From assembly GCF_000276665.1 (NCBI RefSeq), contig NW_004955418.1, positions 6,660,489 through 6,724,488 of the forward strand: 64,000 nt of DNA, given 5' to 3'. The notes beneath the pieces were generated by a model that made no database searches, was not told the origin of the DNA, and was given only the letters and a program-made list of their open reading frames with translations. This DNA is from Chinchilla lanigera. Lineage: Eukaryota; Chordata; Mammalia; Rodentia; Chinchillidae. How positions within the stretch are numbered: the stretch's first letter is position 1; each line of letters starts with the position of its first letter. The position numbers were made by a program, and so were the translations under genes. Below are positions 23,441-35,174 of this stretch, one piece after another.

Positions 23441-24054
23441 GTTGAGTATCATTTTGCAGAGAACAAATAAGCCCAGATGTTGCAGCTACAGAAATGTAGG
23501 GAACTAGGAAATAGAGATTTTGCAACTGCTAACTCCCATCCCCTCTCCCCCATTAGACTTGTCCACATTGAGGTCATCTTCACAGAACCATTTGCCTGTG
23601 TATATACATGAAGGCAACTCATCTCTTTCCCACGGAAATCTGTAAGCATTGTGGCTTCCTATAGTTACATCAACAAGTTTTTCTTGGAACTATTAAGTTT
23701 CATAGGTAACTGATTCTACTATTTTTGCCTTTATATCATTCATATTTGCAATAAATCAACATTTCAAAATCCAAGAAAATCTGTTGCTGCTTTTAGAAAC
23801 TTTAAATATCAGATGTTTTATGTGCATATATACTTAAAATAGTATCATTTGTACCGTTGCACACTATACACATCCTGTCATAGATAAACATTGCTTTTAT
23901 AATTTAATACATTTTCCCATTAAGTAATAGTAAAAGTATTTTAGGACATTTAGGGTAATTTATCAGACTTAATGCTACCAAACAAATGTTGTTCATTTTA
24001 AATAATGAGATTGGAATAGGAAAAGAAGCATCAGGAAAAATAGGAAACCACAGA
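23441..24054. other. unique AT-rich DNA
   Basis: There is no repeat family or gene that I can name. Minus-strand frames of about 65 codons are unsupported. Confidence 0.4.
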
Positions 24055-24106
24055 ATAATTAGATTTATGCTTTCAAAAGCACTCGGCTCCTTACCCTCCA
24101 CTCCAC
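24055..24106. repeat. dispersed 52-bp duplicate (copy 2, likely the source)
   Basis: Identical over 52 bp to 22087-22138. Its flanks are not duplicated, so this is the probable original locus. Confidence 0.85.
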
Positions 24107-24703
24107 CCCCAAGGAAATAAAAGAACGAGCCATTTTAAATGAATTCTTCTCTAATACTTCCCCTGTTGCATCTGTTTAGTCTTCACCATTTCCAGTATTG
24201 ACAGTGAGTTTCTTTTCACCACCAACAGGGCAAGTTCCTTTCAGGTAGAGAGAGATTTTACTTTTCATTGCCTTGTGTTATTTCCCCTCTACTGAACTAT
24301 GTAAAGAAAGATAAATGGTAAAATGGCAGTGCATGAGATGGGTGTCTTAGACTATTCACTCCTGAAGGAGAAGATTGTTTTCTTCTCTTCAGGTGCTAGT
24401 GTATATATTTTTAAAATCTGCTGCAGCAAGAGACTGTACTTCCAGAGATGTAATTATGAAATGCATAACTTCTGTTCAAGAGCCCCTTTTCTACAGAGGG
24501 CTGCATGCACTTGCAGTGATGACTGTAAGATCACTGTATAACTATAGGCAGGCCCACAGCTACATAAAAGATAAAGGACCATACCCAAAAGATTTGGGAT
24601 ACATGACTTTTGCTCTACTTACAATATAGTAGGTATTAATCTTGTTAAAAACCACCACTTCTTTCTCATCAAACTCTTTATCTTCCCCATAAACTAATAC
24701 TCC
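24107..24703. other. unique DNA
   Basis: No gene or repeat is recognised. Two overlapping plus-strand frames of 72 and 84 codons at 24323-24629 have no family likeness. Confidence 0.4.
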
Positions 24704-24829
24704 AAAATTATTCATAAGGGGCTGGGGATTTAGCTCAGCGGCAAAAGCGCCTGCCTGGCAAGCGCAAGGTCGTGAGTTCGGTTCCCGGTACCGGAGAAAA
24801 AACCAAAAAAAAAAAAAATTATTCATAAG
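24704..24829 (+). mobile_element. young ID-type SINE, best full-length copy
   Basis: Body 24719-24814: GGGGCTGGGGATTTAGCTCA, CAGCGGCAAAAGCGCCTGCC, GAGTTCGGTTCCCGGTACCG, then an AAAAAACC-A(n) tail. The perfect 15-bp repeat AAAATTATTCATAAG at 24704-24718 and 24815-24829 indicates a recent insertion. A and B boxes are intact. It defines the CAGCGGCAAAA subfamily in this window. Confidence 0.97.
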
Positions 24830-27800
24830 TAAACTACTTGTTTTCCTCAAATTTGAATGTATAAGATCAGTTTGAAGTTATATTAGTTTTTGAATTTCTG
24901 TAAACAAAATATAAATGTGACATTATTTCAAAGTGTAATACAGCCTCTTCAAAAGGTTTATCTGGTGAGTATTTGGGTAGGGCTGGGAGAGTCATCTTTG
25001 CTGACTTTTTAAAAAATCTGAGTAGTTTCTTGTCTCTTGGAATGCATCCAAGAGCCAAACTTTCTTAAATAAATAAAGATTTAGAAGAATAAATATTTCA
25101 CAACTAATGGTGTGATGGGTTGCTATTGTATATGAATTTCTCTGAAAACCTGGTCAGCCTTTTTTTATTGCCTCTTTAATCTTAATGAAAAAGCTTTTCC
25201 TTAGAGCTTGAGCAGTCCCATTTTCTCTTTGCATTTCTACATTCTACTTCTATGTTCTATAATCTGTACCAGATTTTAAGATAAACTCACATTTCCTACA
25301 CCAGTGTTCAAGGAACAATTATATTTTCCCAAAATGTTTTTTTGGAATATGTTCGGTTAAGGCTGAGAGGAACTACCCAAGTACCTTCTTTTCCTACAAT
25401 AGCCTTAACATTTTTAAAAGCTCTGTAGATGATGAGAAATTTAATCTTACTTAATATCATTTGCTAGCCTTAAAATATTTAGATACTTAATATCTAAATG
25501 CCAAATTAGGTCAATTTTAGGAGTAGATGAAATTAAAAGAGTAATTGCTAATACGGTATTTTAAAAAGCCATGAGCAACCTCCTCTTTTTTTTTTTTTTT
25601 TTTTTAACTTTAACTTCTTGGAATACATGTAAAATACCAGTCACATATGACGAGAATAAGGGTTGATTATTTGGGCGTCAATTTGTCATCATAAATAACA
25701 GAAAAAAGGACGGTGTGTTTCTCCCCATAAAAATTCTGGTTTGAAAATGAAGAACACTTTCTAAAGAAATTACTCCCTTACTAAAAAATACAACTTACGA
25801 TTGGTAATATACTTTCTTACATCTTTATTTACCAAAGAATCGTTACGCATTCACAGTTAAAGGCTAATGAGAGCTTTTTAGTTACAAAAATTATTTTCTG
25901 TGTTTTAGCTTTTGCATTTAGTTCAGAGTCCTTTGTATGAAAGAAAGTGATTGTTTCTAGCTTTTGGTCAAATGGGCTGCTCAAGAATGAAAGGCTTTAA
26001 AGCCTTTTGAAGAGTCTGAAGTACTGGGACTACTACTCCACAAAATCTACTTCTTTTTTTTTGAATCCACTTCTTGAGTAGAATAACTCTAGAGTTGTAG
26101 CAACATACATTTTTCCTCACATAATTAATTGCCTGCAACATAGTATTCAGCGTGGCTCTGACCAATTATATAAATATTACTATTATGTAATGTAGTTACA
26201 GTTCTCATTATTAGAGGCCATTTATTATTTACAATATGTCACTTTGTCATGGCTAGGTCACCAAAATAGATTAACCTCTAGCATTTTAAATATTTAGTGG
26301 AAATTGATTTAGCATTTATTTTCTATTTAGTGTTTTTACTACAAGGCATAGGACTTTGGGAGCATCATTTTAATAACCACTGAAACCTCCTGTGTAGATA
26401 TTCTTTTTAGCTTGGTGTTTTTTGTTAAATTGCTAACTCACCTATGCAGTTTTCAGTGATTATTTTTAGTACATGCTTTATTGTTTTGTTTATTTAAATT
26501 TTAATCTGTAGTTCTGTTGTGCTTTGTTTTTAAATAAAATTCAAGTCAATAGTCCAACAAAAATGAATAGGTTTCCATTTGATAGGCTGAGCAAATCATT
26601 ACCTCTGGAGAAATCAGATGCAGATAGGTCAAAATACACATTACTAATTGGAAAAATAAATCTGTTGAACTACTAAGTTTTCCTTACTTACTTTGCAGCA
26701 GGAAATAGACATTTTCACTACTAGTCCCTCTACTGTTCTTCTTCCTTTTTTAATGCAAAAGGAAAGAGATTTACCTCTTTACCTATCAGAGGTAAGCTAA
26801 TTATTCTCCCCTCCTAACTTTTGAACTGAGAACCACCTATTGGACTAGTAAGAGATTTGTGAGAGATCATCACACACACCAAATTAATCATCAGATTAAA
26901 CATTCAAATCTTCACACCGTGCGCAAGGGCAGACACACAATTTAACTCTTTGGGAGATGCAAGCAAAAAGAGTAGGAAAGGATGCAGATAGCCAAAAGGG
27001 GTAAAGCTAGTACAGTCAGCAAATGAAGAGACAAACAGTGCAGATTTTTTTGTGACAATAAATATGTTTATAAATGACTTACTGTCTGTGTAACCCCAGA
27101 ATGACTAATATTTGTTAAGTGGAATCCCTGCTCCTTCTCCCTATCTAGATTATTATCTAGTGTTGGGTGGGTCATCCAAAAACTATAACATAGAGCATCA
27201 GGTGGCAAGATCAAAATACACGGAAGCATAAAAAGTGTACAACTACACAAACAATTGGGTTTATAATTCTTATTTTTAAGAGTAAGGATGAGAATTTAGT
27301 ATGGAAACACAACGCCTGAGTTACAGAGAAGAAATGCACTTGAGAGTTTTTCTTTCTAAAAGCATTGCAGGTGATTAGCCCTGAGGAACATTCAGAATGG
27401 TCAACGCCTTTTGATCAGCTCTTTTGTCAAATTAGAACTTAATTACATAACATCTATATCAAGAAATCAATCTTTTTTTTCCTTAGTAGTCGAAGCACTT
27501 GAACACTCCAAAGTAAATTGAATCTTACATCAATTCTTCAGGAAAAGAAAACTATAAAATCTTTGTCCTTGAGATTCCACTTGACAGGGTCAAAAGCAGT
27601 TCTTTCATTGTATTATACCATAACACAAATCAGAAAATGCAAGGACTTCAGAACCACTCTATTTCACATATTATCTTCTTAGCTTGCCTCTGCAACTGAG
27701 CAAAGGTGTTATTCGGCACAAGAAATTTTGTTGAATTCTTAAATTAGTCTCAAAAATTTTGTGATAGATGGTTTGTTCAATTTAAAACAGATCATCTGGT

Positions 27801-28370
27801 GAAATTTCTTTTAAGTTAAAAGGAAGGTTCCTCAGGTTATTCTTAGGGCAGATTTTTTTCAATTACTTGGTGAAGTTCAGAATTGCTAAACTGCAGAATA
27901 TGAAGACCCTGGGTATATTTGTGGTTAATATGATAAAAAGAGAATCTTAGGAGAGAAGAGCAGCCTCAAAGCCAAGCATTGTCTGCTTGAAAGTTTTACA
28001 CAGGATTAATACTGACCTGACCACTTATGAATAATTTAAACCTTAATTAATGATTACTAATTTGATATAAAAGCCCTATGCAAATACCCAGATACCATCT
28101 GGAGCATTCTACCAAATTACATGTAATAAATATTTCTCAATATGACTCCTTGTACCCGATTAGAAATGAATGTGGCTCTTATCCATAGCACTTAATTTTT
28201 AGTGAAACCTAAAGCAAATAAAAAGATTTTTTATGTTCTTTCATATTTTTGGTATTTCCTAGCAAAGGCTATAAGCTGAGGTCTTTCTCAACAGTTTCCT
28301 TTGAGCTTGGCTGCATTCTCTGTAGGCAAAACTTCACTGGTTACCTAATCGATCAAAGCTGACTACCAAG
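24830..28370. other. long unique AT-rich stretch
   Basis: About 3.5 kb without identifiable transposons apart from a T-run at about 25579-25605. Absence of repeats over this length may mean constraint or simple drift. Frames of 60-65 codons are unsupported. I recognise no exon. Confidence 0.4.
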
Positions 28371-28605
28371 CTACCCCCACGCCCCCTCCACCACGCCCTG
28401 TTTACTTTTCTTCAGCACACTCTTCAGTCTCAGAAGCGCTTGTTCCTTTATCTGTCTATGTTCGTCTGGTTCTTCCCACCAGAATGCTGCTACTGTGCAT
28501 TGTCTGGCTTGTTGATTGCCATACCCCACTGTCAAGGACAGTGCTTCCCACAGAGTAGGAGACAATAAATTTTTGTTGAATAAGTCAATGAAAGGATGAG
28601 TATTA
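28371..28605 (+). mobile_element. L2 LINE 3' end, plus strand
   Basis: GTTCTTCCCACCAGAATGCT, CCACTGTCAAGGACAGTGCT, CACAGAGTAGGAGACAATAA and ATTTTTGTTGAATAAGTCAA form the canonical L2 3' end (cccactagaatgtaag..agtaggcgctcaataaatatttgttgaatga type). Confidence 0.85.
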
Positions 28606-29104
28606 ATCCTTTGTCCTTGAAAATAAGAAATGTAGCATATTAAGCACCTTAGTGTTTTAGAGAAGAATTTTAACTCTTTCTAGTTTAAAAAGAAATGCAT
28701 TTTATTTACTACAACAGTGATTTAAACATTTGAAAAATAGCCTCTCAGGAATAGAATTTTGAGGGGATGACCATAGATTCTCTGGCAGGGAGCAGAAGGG
28801 GAGAGAATGGCCAAGAGAAGAAGTCCCTGGCTAGTATGGCAGGGAGCCATAGAATTCTCTTTGGGAAGTATCTGAAAGTTAAGATTCCACAGATCAGCCA
28901 AGAAGCAGTAGGTGTTAAGAGCTCAAGAAACTCCCACTTCTTTGTGGCTCAAACACCGCAGCCATTCCCATTTTACAAGGGCCTATTTACTGGGACCAGG
29001 AATAGGACAAAAATACTAGCACAAAGGACAATCTAAATTTATTTGAGGCAAGCATATTATGGGACTTCAGAGTAATTCAGTGTATACTTTCCTGAAATGA
29101 TAGG
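28606..29104. other. unique DNA
   Basis: The purine-rich part at 28760-28900 gives an 89-codon plus-strand frame without recognisable domain or splice support. No repeat family was identified. Confidence 0.35.
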
Positions 29105-29185
29105 TCATTTGTTGGGTTAACAAATACTTATTCAGCACCTTCTATGGCTTGGCATTGTTTAGACCCATGACTTCATCCCTTCCTT
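29105..29185 (-). mobile_element. short L2 3'-end fragment, minus strand
   Basis: GGGTTAACAAATACTTATTC, AGCACCTTCTATGGCTTGGC and ATTGTTTAGACCCATGAC follow the reversed L2 terminus. Confidence 0.6.
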
Positions 29186-30423
29186 CCCCTCTCAGCCCCT
29201 ACAGACTTGCATACCCATTGCTACAGAATCATTTTGTTTTTAACTTTATTATTTATTAGCCTTTTATGGAAAATCTGGTTTAGAAGAAGGGCTGTGTCAC
29301 TGTAAGAAGCTTGATAAGCCTTCTTGCTTACCTTATTAACACTGGTAGAAAGTACTGTAGGCGCTAGACAGAAATACCTGTTCTAAAAACACAATATGAA
29401 AGAAAAAAATTGTAATTTCTTATGCCCCACTGTATTCCTCTCTGCTCCACAAGAAATTGGGAAACCTCTAAGCTCGTTCTTTGTATCGTATCATTTCTGT
29501 GCAAGCCTGTGTCTTCAAAGGTGGCAGATGACCCTGTGCCTTTAGAACAATTGAGATAGACAGTTAAGTTTCTGTCTATTATATTAAACTGACTCTGTTT
29601 TCTTATTTGACTAAATATGAAAAAGCTGTTGTATTTCCCAAGATATAAGTGTGACAGGAAATTTTATTTTAAAACAATACTGTGCTCTCTGTACTTACTA
29701 ACAGAAGATGTTGGCTTAAAGAAAAAAGACAATGTCAGTCTTAAACTAGATGCAGCTACACTGTTAAACAGACAAGTCAGTTGTTGAAGATAACTTCGTT
29801 CATTGAGTGCTTGGGGAATATTTTATTAACCTATTGTGTTTTCAAGGTTTATAGTCTTCTGACCACTGGTCCATCACCCAGTGAGACTGAGCTGGTTGAA
29901 ATCCTTGCATAGACTCAACATTTTAATCAAAATGAAAACAACTCAATCTGTTTGAAGGTAGCAGTATTTTTAGAAGAAAAAACGATAATTGAAAAGCTCT
30001 GTATTCATCTTTTTGTGCCCTAGGACATTGATTTTTTTCAGATGTTGTAATGTATTACATAGAGAAATTGTCCCATCGACTTTCATACATATTAGTGACT
30101 CCAGTGCCCAGAGCACACATCCACATTCAGATATTCAGCATGCCTTGTGGTATTTGTCTGACCTCAATCCATTTTGGAAAGAAAATGTCCTATGTGCTAA
30201 AGGGGAAAAAACAACTCTTGCTGGCATCTCTCTGGCTTCCCCACCATCCCTCGGTACCTGTGTAGGGAGGGAAGTTAGCAGCAGGCATCATTGTTCATAA
30301 TCTACCTGGTGGTATGCCGGTCTCTGCCCCCAGCTTTAGGGTCCTTGTTTCAATTTGCTAGCTCTGACAGTACTAACCTACCTGTGTCCACAGAGGAAAT
30401 ATGAGCTTTATATTTAGCAAATA
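29186..30423. other. unique DNA
   Basis: There is no recognisable repeat or gene. The 103-codon frame at 29989-30300 overlaps another in a different frame and has no known domain. Confidence 0.4.
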
Positions 30424-30430
30424 CTCTATA

Positions 30431-30458
30431 GAAATTGAATTTGAAATTGAAATTGAAT
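30431..30458. repeat. GAAATT-type short tandem repeat
   Basis: GAAATTGAATTTGAAATTGA followed by AATTGAAT is an imperfect 6-bp tandem repeat of four to five units. Confidence 0.7.
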
Positions 30459-30499
30459 CCGTATTCAATAAAGCTGGACCAAGGAAGACTTCAGTTATG

Positions 30500-30590
30500 T
30501 GACTGTACCTTCCCTGACTTTCCAGGTGGTTGGAGGAGCAGCCAGCATGATCAAAGAGCTGTCCAGGGTGAAGTACAAGGGTTAGGCTCT
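30500..30590 (+). other. exon-like micro-segment, unproven
   Basis: A pyrimidine tract ending TTCCCTGACTTTCCAG (acceptor-like) is followed by codons reading VVGGAASMIKELSRVKYKG and then TAG. AGG|GTGAAG or AGG|GTTAGG could serve as a weak donor. The codons are not AT-biased like the surroundings. I know no protein with this segment, no partner exon is visible, and it may be chance. Confidence 0.15.
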
Positions 30591-30758
30591 TCACTTTGGG
30601 TATCTCTTCCTCCCTCTTCCTGGATTCCAGCTGTCATAATTATGGCTGGCTTGAGTTTAAGTTGTACAGTACATAGCATTGTGTTTTGTGTAATAGCTAA
30701 GAAGAGTTTTGACTTGTTGCTTCTGTTTTCCGTGTTTCTTTCTGTGGTGGGCTGCCTC

Positions 30759-30850
30759 CTCTAAGTCAGTGGCGGCAAACCTATGGCACGCATGCTGCAG
30801 CTAGTACTTGTTATTAAAAGCTCTAAAAGGTTCTCCTCACTGCTCTAAAT
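30759..30850 (+). mobile_element. 76-bp hAT-like MITE with 8-bp target duplication
   Basis: The element at 30767-30842 begins CAGTGGCGGCAAACCT and ends AGGTTCTCCTCACTG, whose reverse complement is CAGTGAGGAGAACCT. These are imperfect terminal inverted repeats. The flanks CTCTAAGT (30759-30766) and CTCTAAAT (30843-30850) match at 7 of 8 bases, the duplication length made by hAT transposases. The CTATGGCACGCATGC interior after the 5' end resembles known hAT termini. It is non-coding, an internally deleted derivative. Confidence 0.7.
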
Positions 30851-32127
30851 CATGGTATCAGCTATGCCTTGCCCTTTGCCATATTACCTCCTGCTTCTAA
30901 ATTTTATTGAAAATCTATTAAAAGAGCTAACTTTTATGTTACTGATAGCTTAATACTGTATTAAGTGAAAACTTGTGGAATATATAGAAATATGTGAACC
31001 TACCTATGTGTTCCATATCTTCTTTGGTACATAAAATAGAAATAGGGGTATTCGACTTTACAGAATTTCTGAATAAGCCTCACAGACTGTAATATAGTCA
31101 CTCTGCTGCCAGTATGTGAATAATTAATTTTTAAACTCTGTTGGAAATAAAAATTCAGTGACCACCTTCCCAGTTTTCCCTTTGATCTGAAAGCTTCCAT
31201 TTAATAAGACAAACGGTATAATGCTGTTTTTACTCAGTTTAATACACTCAAGCAGTGTTAGTTTTCAAATAGTTTACCTTTTGAATGTTCATATGATTAT
31301 ATCCTGTGGCTTTGTTATATATATAATAGCATACATTTTTCAACAAGCCATAAACAAAATCATTCTGTGAAAGTAAAAACGCATTGTAAACTATGATCCT
31401 GACATGAGCAGCTTAATTCCTAGTGAGATTGTAGAGCAATTTTCACAGCTTTTAAGGCAAAGCAGAAACTTGTAGCAGTGACATATTATACCATGGAGAC
31501 CTCTTAAACACTTAGCCTTGGTGAGCCTTAAACCTGTCTTCAACAGGTTTATTGCAGGATTAGGTACTTCCTGGAGAAAGATTCACTCTGTCTTTGGCAT
31601 TGATGTAAATTTGACTTCTGCTAGATTTACAAAGGGTGCTATATAGAAGTCACTCAGCTTACTTGAAAGTTAATTCCAGAATTTTGGGTGTGTACCTATT
31701 CAGATGACAGACATCACTTTGTTGTACCTTCAAATTGACCACCAAAGAAATAGAGATTCATACTGCGCTCAGTTATTCAAATCCCTGTGGTAATTCATGT
31801 TCACCTAGAAAGGTATTAACTCTTTGTGCTCAACCAGAGTTTTGATGATTAAGTGACAAAGCCAGTGGTACTAAGATTTGTGAACCATCTATTAAGATTC
31901 ACATCCACAGTTTAAATATCAGTGTAACAGCTCTAGTCACTTCAGTTCTCAATATGTAATTTTTTTAAAAAGCCAATATGATATTTGAAATACATACTTG
32001 CTAAATAAGAGTCACAAGACCAGATAACTTTACTATTTTTCCTTAAGTTTTAAATACACATTTTGCAACTGTGGTATAAAACTAGATTTTAACATGCTGC
32101 ACAGCTGTACTACTTAGCTTTCATTCT
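30851..32127. other. unique AT-rich DNA
   Basis: No repeat, exon or regulatory motif that I can support. Confidence 0.4.
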
Positions 32128-32560
32128 GTTCATTTATTCTGTAAGTCCCTACTGAACATGATACCCAGGCACTGTCCTAGGTGCTAAAGATAAAGTAGTG
32201 AAGAAAGCAGACAAAAATCCTTGCCCCTTGGGAATTTACATACTAGCATAAAGAAATACATAAAATAAGTTGATAAAGTGATATGGAGATGAATAAGGCA
32301 GAGCAGAGCGGGTAGAGGAGAGTGGAGGCAACTACTATTTCTGTCAAGGAAAGCTGTGTTGAGAAAGGAGCTCTAAAATATGTGCAGGAGGTGAGTGTGA
32401 GCCTGAAGGTGATGAGGACAGAGTGTATCTATTGGAAAGGTGAGGAGGGTGAGTCATCTGGTGATGGAGCAATGAAGAGTGTTTGCTGGGGCGGAATAAG
32501 ATCTGTAGCTAGGTATGTTGTCCCAGAGAAACTGGAGAGACCCTTGGACTGATGGAAAGA
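32128..32560 (-). mobile_element. L2 LINE fragment, minus strand
   Basis: The reversed L2 3' end is clear: CTACTGAACATGATACCCAG, GCACTGTCCTAGGTGCTAAA, AAAGCAGACAAAAATCCTTG, CCCCTTGGGAATTTACATAC. It continues into purine-rich reversed L2 body to about 32560. There is no intact frame. Confidence 0.85.
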
Positions 32561-33479
32561 GGAGCCAAACAGGATCTGCTAATAGATCCAGTATAAGTGT
32601 GAGAGCAAAGCAAGATGCTAGCACTGTCGTCCTGAGTATTTGTTAGGTAACCATAACAAGAATCTCTATTTAGTTGGGACCCTAGGCATTGTTTTCTTTC
32701 AAATTCGGTGAAAACCTGTTTCTTTGTCTATAAAAAGAACAACATGACATAAGTAGTATTTGTTGCAGTATCAACAAAATTTTACTGTAGTGTAACATAA
32801 AACAAAAATTCTGTGTTACCAAATGTTAATGAAAATCAAGTTAGCCATTGCCCAGGTCCTGTAACTGGAGCCCTCCCCTAAGGTGCAGTCCACATATAAT
32901 GAAAGTAGAGGGAGTCTCAAGTTTGAAGGATAAGTAGAATTTAAACAATATTTTATGAGTGACTTCCCTGGGTCATGAGAGCAAAAGCCAAAGAAGGGTA
33001 TAAATAAAGACTGGTTGGTATCATTACTCAGCACCACAAGGCACTGCGAAACCAAAGGAATATGACACATTTTTCTTTAAGAAGGACTTTAAGATCTCAT
33101 AAAAAAGCAGTTTGCCTTCTATAACTCAGTGGCAATGAGGATTTTATTTATTATGGAGATTTGTCACTAGTGTAACTATTTCAAATATATTGTGTAATAG
33201 AAATATTAAACGTGGATAGATAATAGCCATTTCTATGTTTGTACATAAATAGACCCATTGCATATGTGTGCATGTTAATTTATTCATATTTTGTTCCAAA
33301 TTTAAATTGTTTGGCTACTGTGTTTAGTATAAGAGCAATAATTAAGTTTATACAAACTATTGAAGTTTTTTGTGCACAGAAAGTTCCGTTAATACTCAAA
33401 TTAATGATATCAACCAAGATTCCTTCAAAAATCTCCACATTCAATAGTAGAGTCCAGCTACTTTCCCAGATGTTACAGG
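32561..33479. other. unique AT-rich DNA
   Basis: There is nothing recognisable, and frames of about 80 codons on each strand are unsupported. Confidence 0.4.
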
Positions 33480-33800
33480 AGTGACCAACTTGGTTTTAAA
33501 CACATGCTTGGCTATGTGACAGCTGTCCAACAAAGTTTGGAAGCAGCTGTGTGAAGACCCTGAATCAGTTCTCACTTTGTTGCCCATGACCCTCGCCCAC
33601 GCTCTCAAGGAGCTAAAGCCCCTCTTCCATGTATGTGCTGCCAAAGCAAGCACAATAAGCCCTCATCAGAGCAGGTTGCCATTGCGCCAGCTGTTCTCCT
33701 GTCACGGAATTGCGGGAAGAGTGTGCATTCCTGAGGGTCAGTGCATCTGGCTGCACTTCCACTGACAGGCTTCCTCAGCAAGGAATAAGGGGACACTGAA
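33480..33800. other. GC-richer unclassified block, possible conserved element
   Basis: It is markedly less AT-rich than its flanks and retains CpGs (CCTCGCCCACGCTCTCAAGG, TTGCGCCAGCTGTTC, TGTCACGGAATTGCG). Overlapping frames of 62-70 codons exist on both strands. I recognise no protein. A conserved non-coding element or a very old exon relic are both possible. Confidence 0.3.
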
Positions 33801-34961
33801 CTAGCAAACGAAAGTGAGGAAAGTAGAGAGAGACTTTCACTGAGGATTGTTACTAATGTTCCTAGAATCCAGTGCCTAATAGAAATAGAAATTTAAAGCT
33901 TTGTTTCTTCATATACCCAGTAAGAGGTAAATTAAAAAACATACTTGTTTCTGATGTGTTAACTTTGAGACTTCATTGTTGCTGCACTCATGTAAGTTCT
34001 TGAGTTACCTCTTCCCATCCTAGTTCTAAGCTTTCTTAACTTATTTTGGAATAAGACAAAAAGAAACAAAATCATAAATTCTAAATTGAGCACTGAAAAC
34101 GGAACTTCATTGATTAAATATGAAAGGAAGCATCTTTACAAAACGAAAGCCAAGCTTTTAAATCCTCACTGAACATTGGTTAATCTTAAACTGTCTTGGC
34201 ACTAGTTTATTCTAAGATTTTGCATATCAGGTGTTTACAGACTAAATAGTAGATCAGCTCAAAGTACACTATGTCATTTAATGTCAGTGAGCTAACCCTG
34301 TTTATTTGGCTGTGTGCTCAGCAATTGAAATCATCTGCATAAAAGTGCTCAGTATACTACAATTAAGAAGCATACTTGTGGAAGACACAAGTTCATTTTT
34401 TAAAAAGACCATCTGTTTCTTGGTATGCTACTTGTGCAGGTTTTCCTTTCATCTTTCACCTTCTCTAAGAAAAAAAAAAACCCACAGCTTTCTAAAGCTT
34501 TGATAGTATTTCATTCTTAGGTTTTATAGACTGCTCATTCTCTGGGTTTCCAGCTGTGGTTTTACCAGCATCCTCACAAGATCGTTTTAAACCCTCAGTA
34601 ATCTTAGAATGGGGAGTAGGGACATCTTCTTGCATCTCATATTTGTTCTCTTTCAGCAAGCTGACAGTTGCTGCCAGCAGCCAGTCGTAATGATGGGAGC
34701 AGTGGTGGTAGTAGTATTCAATTGATATTTGCAAGTTAACAGGGTAAAATAAAGTCAGATTTTGTAAACATTTTATAAACTAGTGAACATTTACTAGTTT
34801 CTTTGAAGAGTCTGTAGGAAAGGATAGAAATGCTGTGACAGACTGTGAAATAGGAAATCCTAAATAGAATTCTTACTGCAAAAGTTACGGTGTCTATGTC
34901 TCAGTGACAAACCTTCACTCATAATGAAAGACTAAATGTTTAATGTATATTGCTGAGAAAA
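33801..34961. other. unique AT-rich DNA
   Basis: No repeat family or gene is recognised. An A-run lies at about 34470-34480. Confidence 0.4.
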
Positions 34962-35174
34962 TAGTTTCACATTCTGGGGTTTTTTTGTTTGATTGGTTGG
35001 GTTGGTTTTTTTTTGTCTTTTTGAGACAGGGTCTCACTGTGTAGTTCAGGCTGGCCTTGAGCTCACTTTGTAGTCCAGGCTGGTCTCGAACTCACAACTA
35101 TCCTCCTACCTCAGCCTCCCGAGTGCTGGGATTACAGGCATGTGCCACCACGCCCAATGTAGTTTCACATTCTG
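34962..35174 (-). mobile_element. young full-length B1 SINE, minus strand
   Basis: A perfect 15-bp repeat TAGTTTCACATTCTG at 34962-34976 and 35160-35174 brackets a G-punctuated T-tract (reversed tail). After it come TTTTTGAGACAGGGTCTCAC, TAGTTCAGGCTGGCCTTGAG, TAGTCCAGGCTGGTCTCGAA, GAGTGCTGGGATTACAGGCA and CCACCACGCCC. The paired TAGT-CAGGCTGG segments are the internal B1 duplication. It is the best-preserved B1 in the window. Confidence 0.97.
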
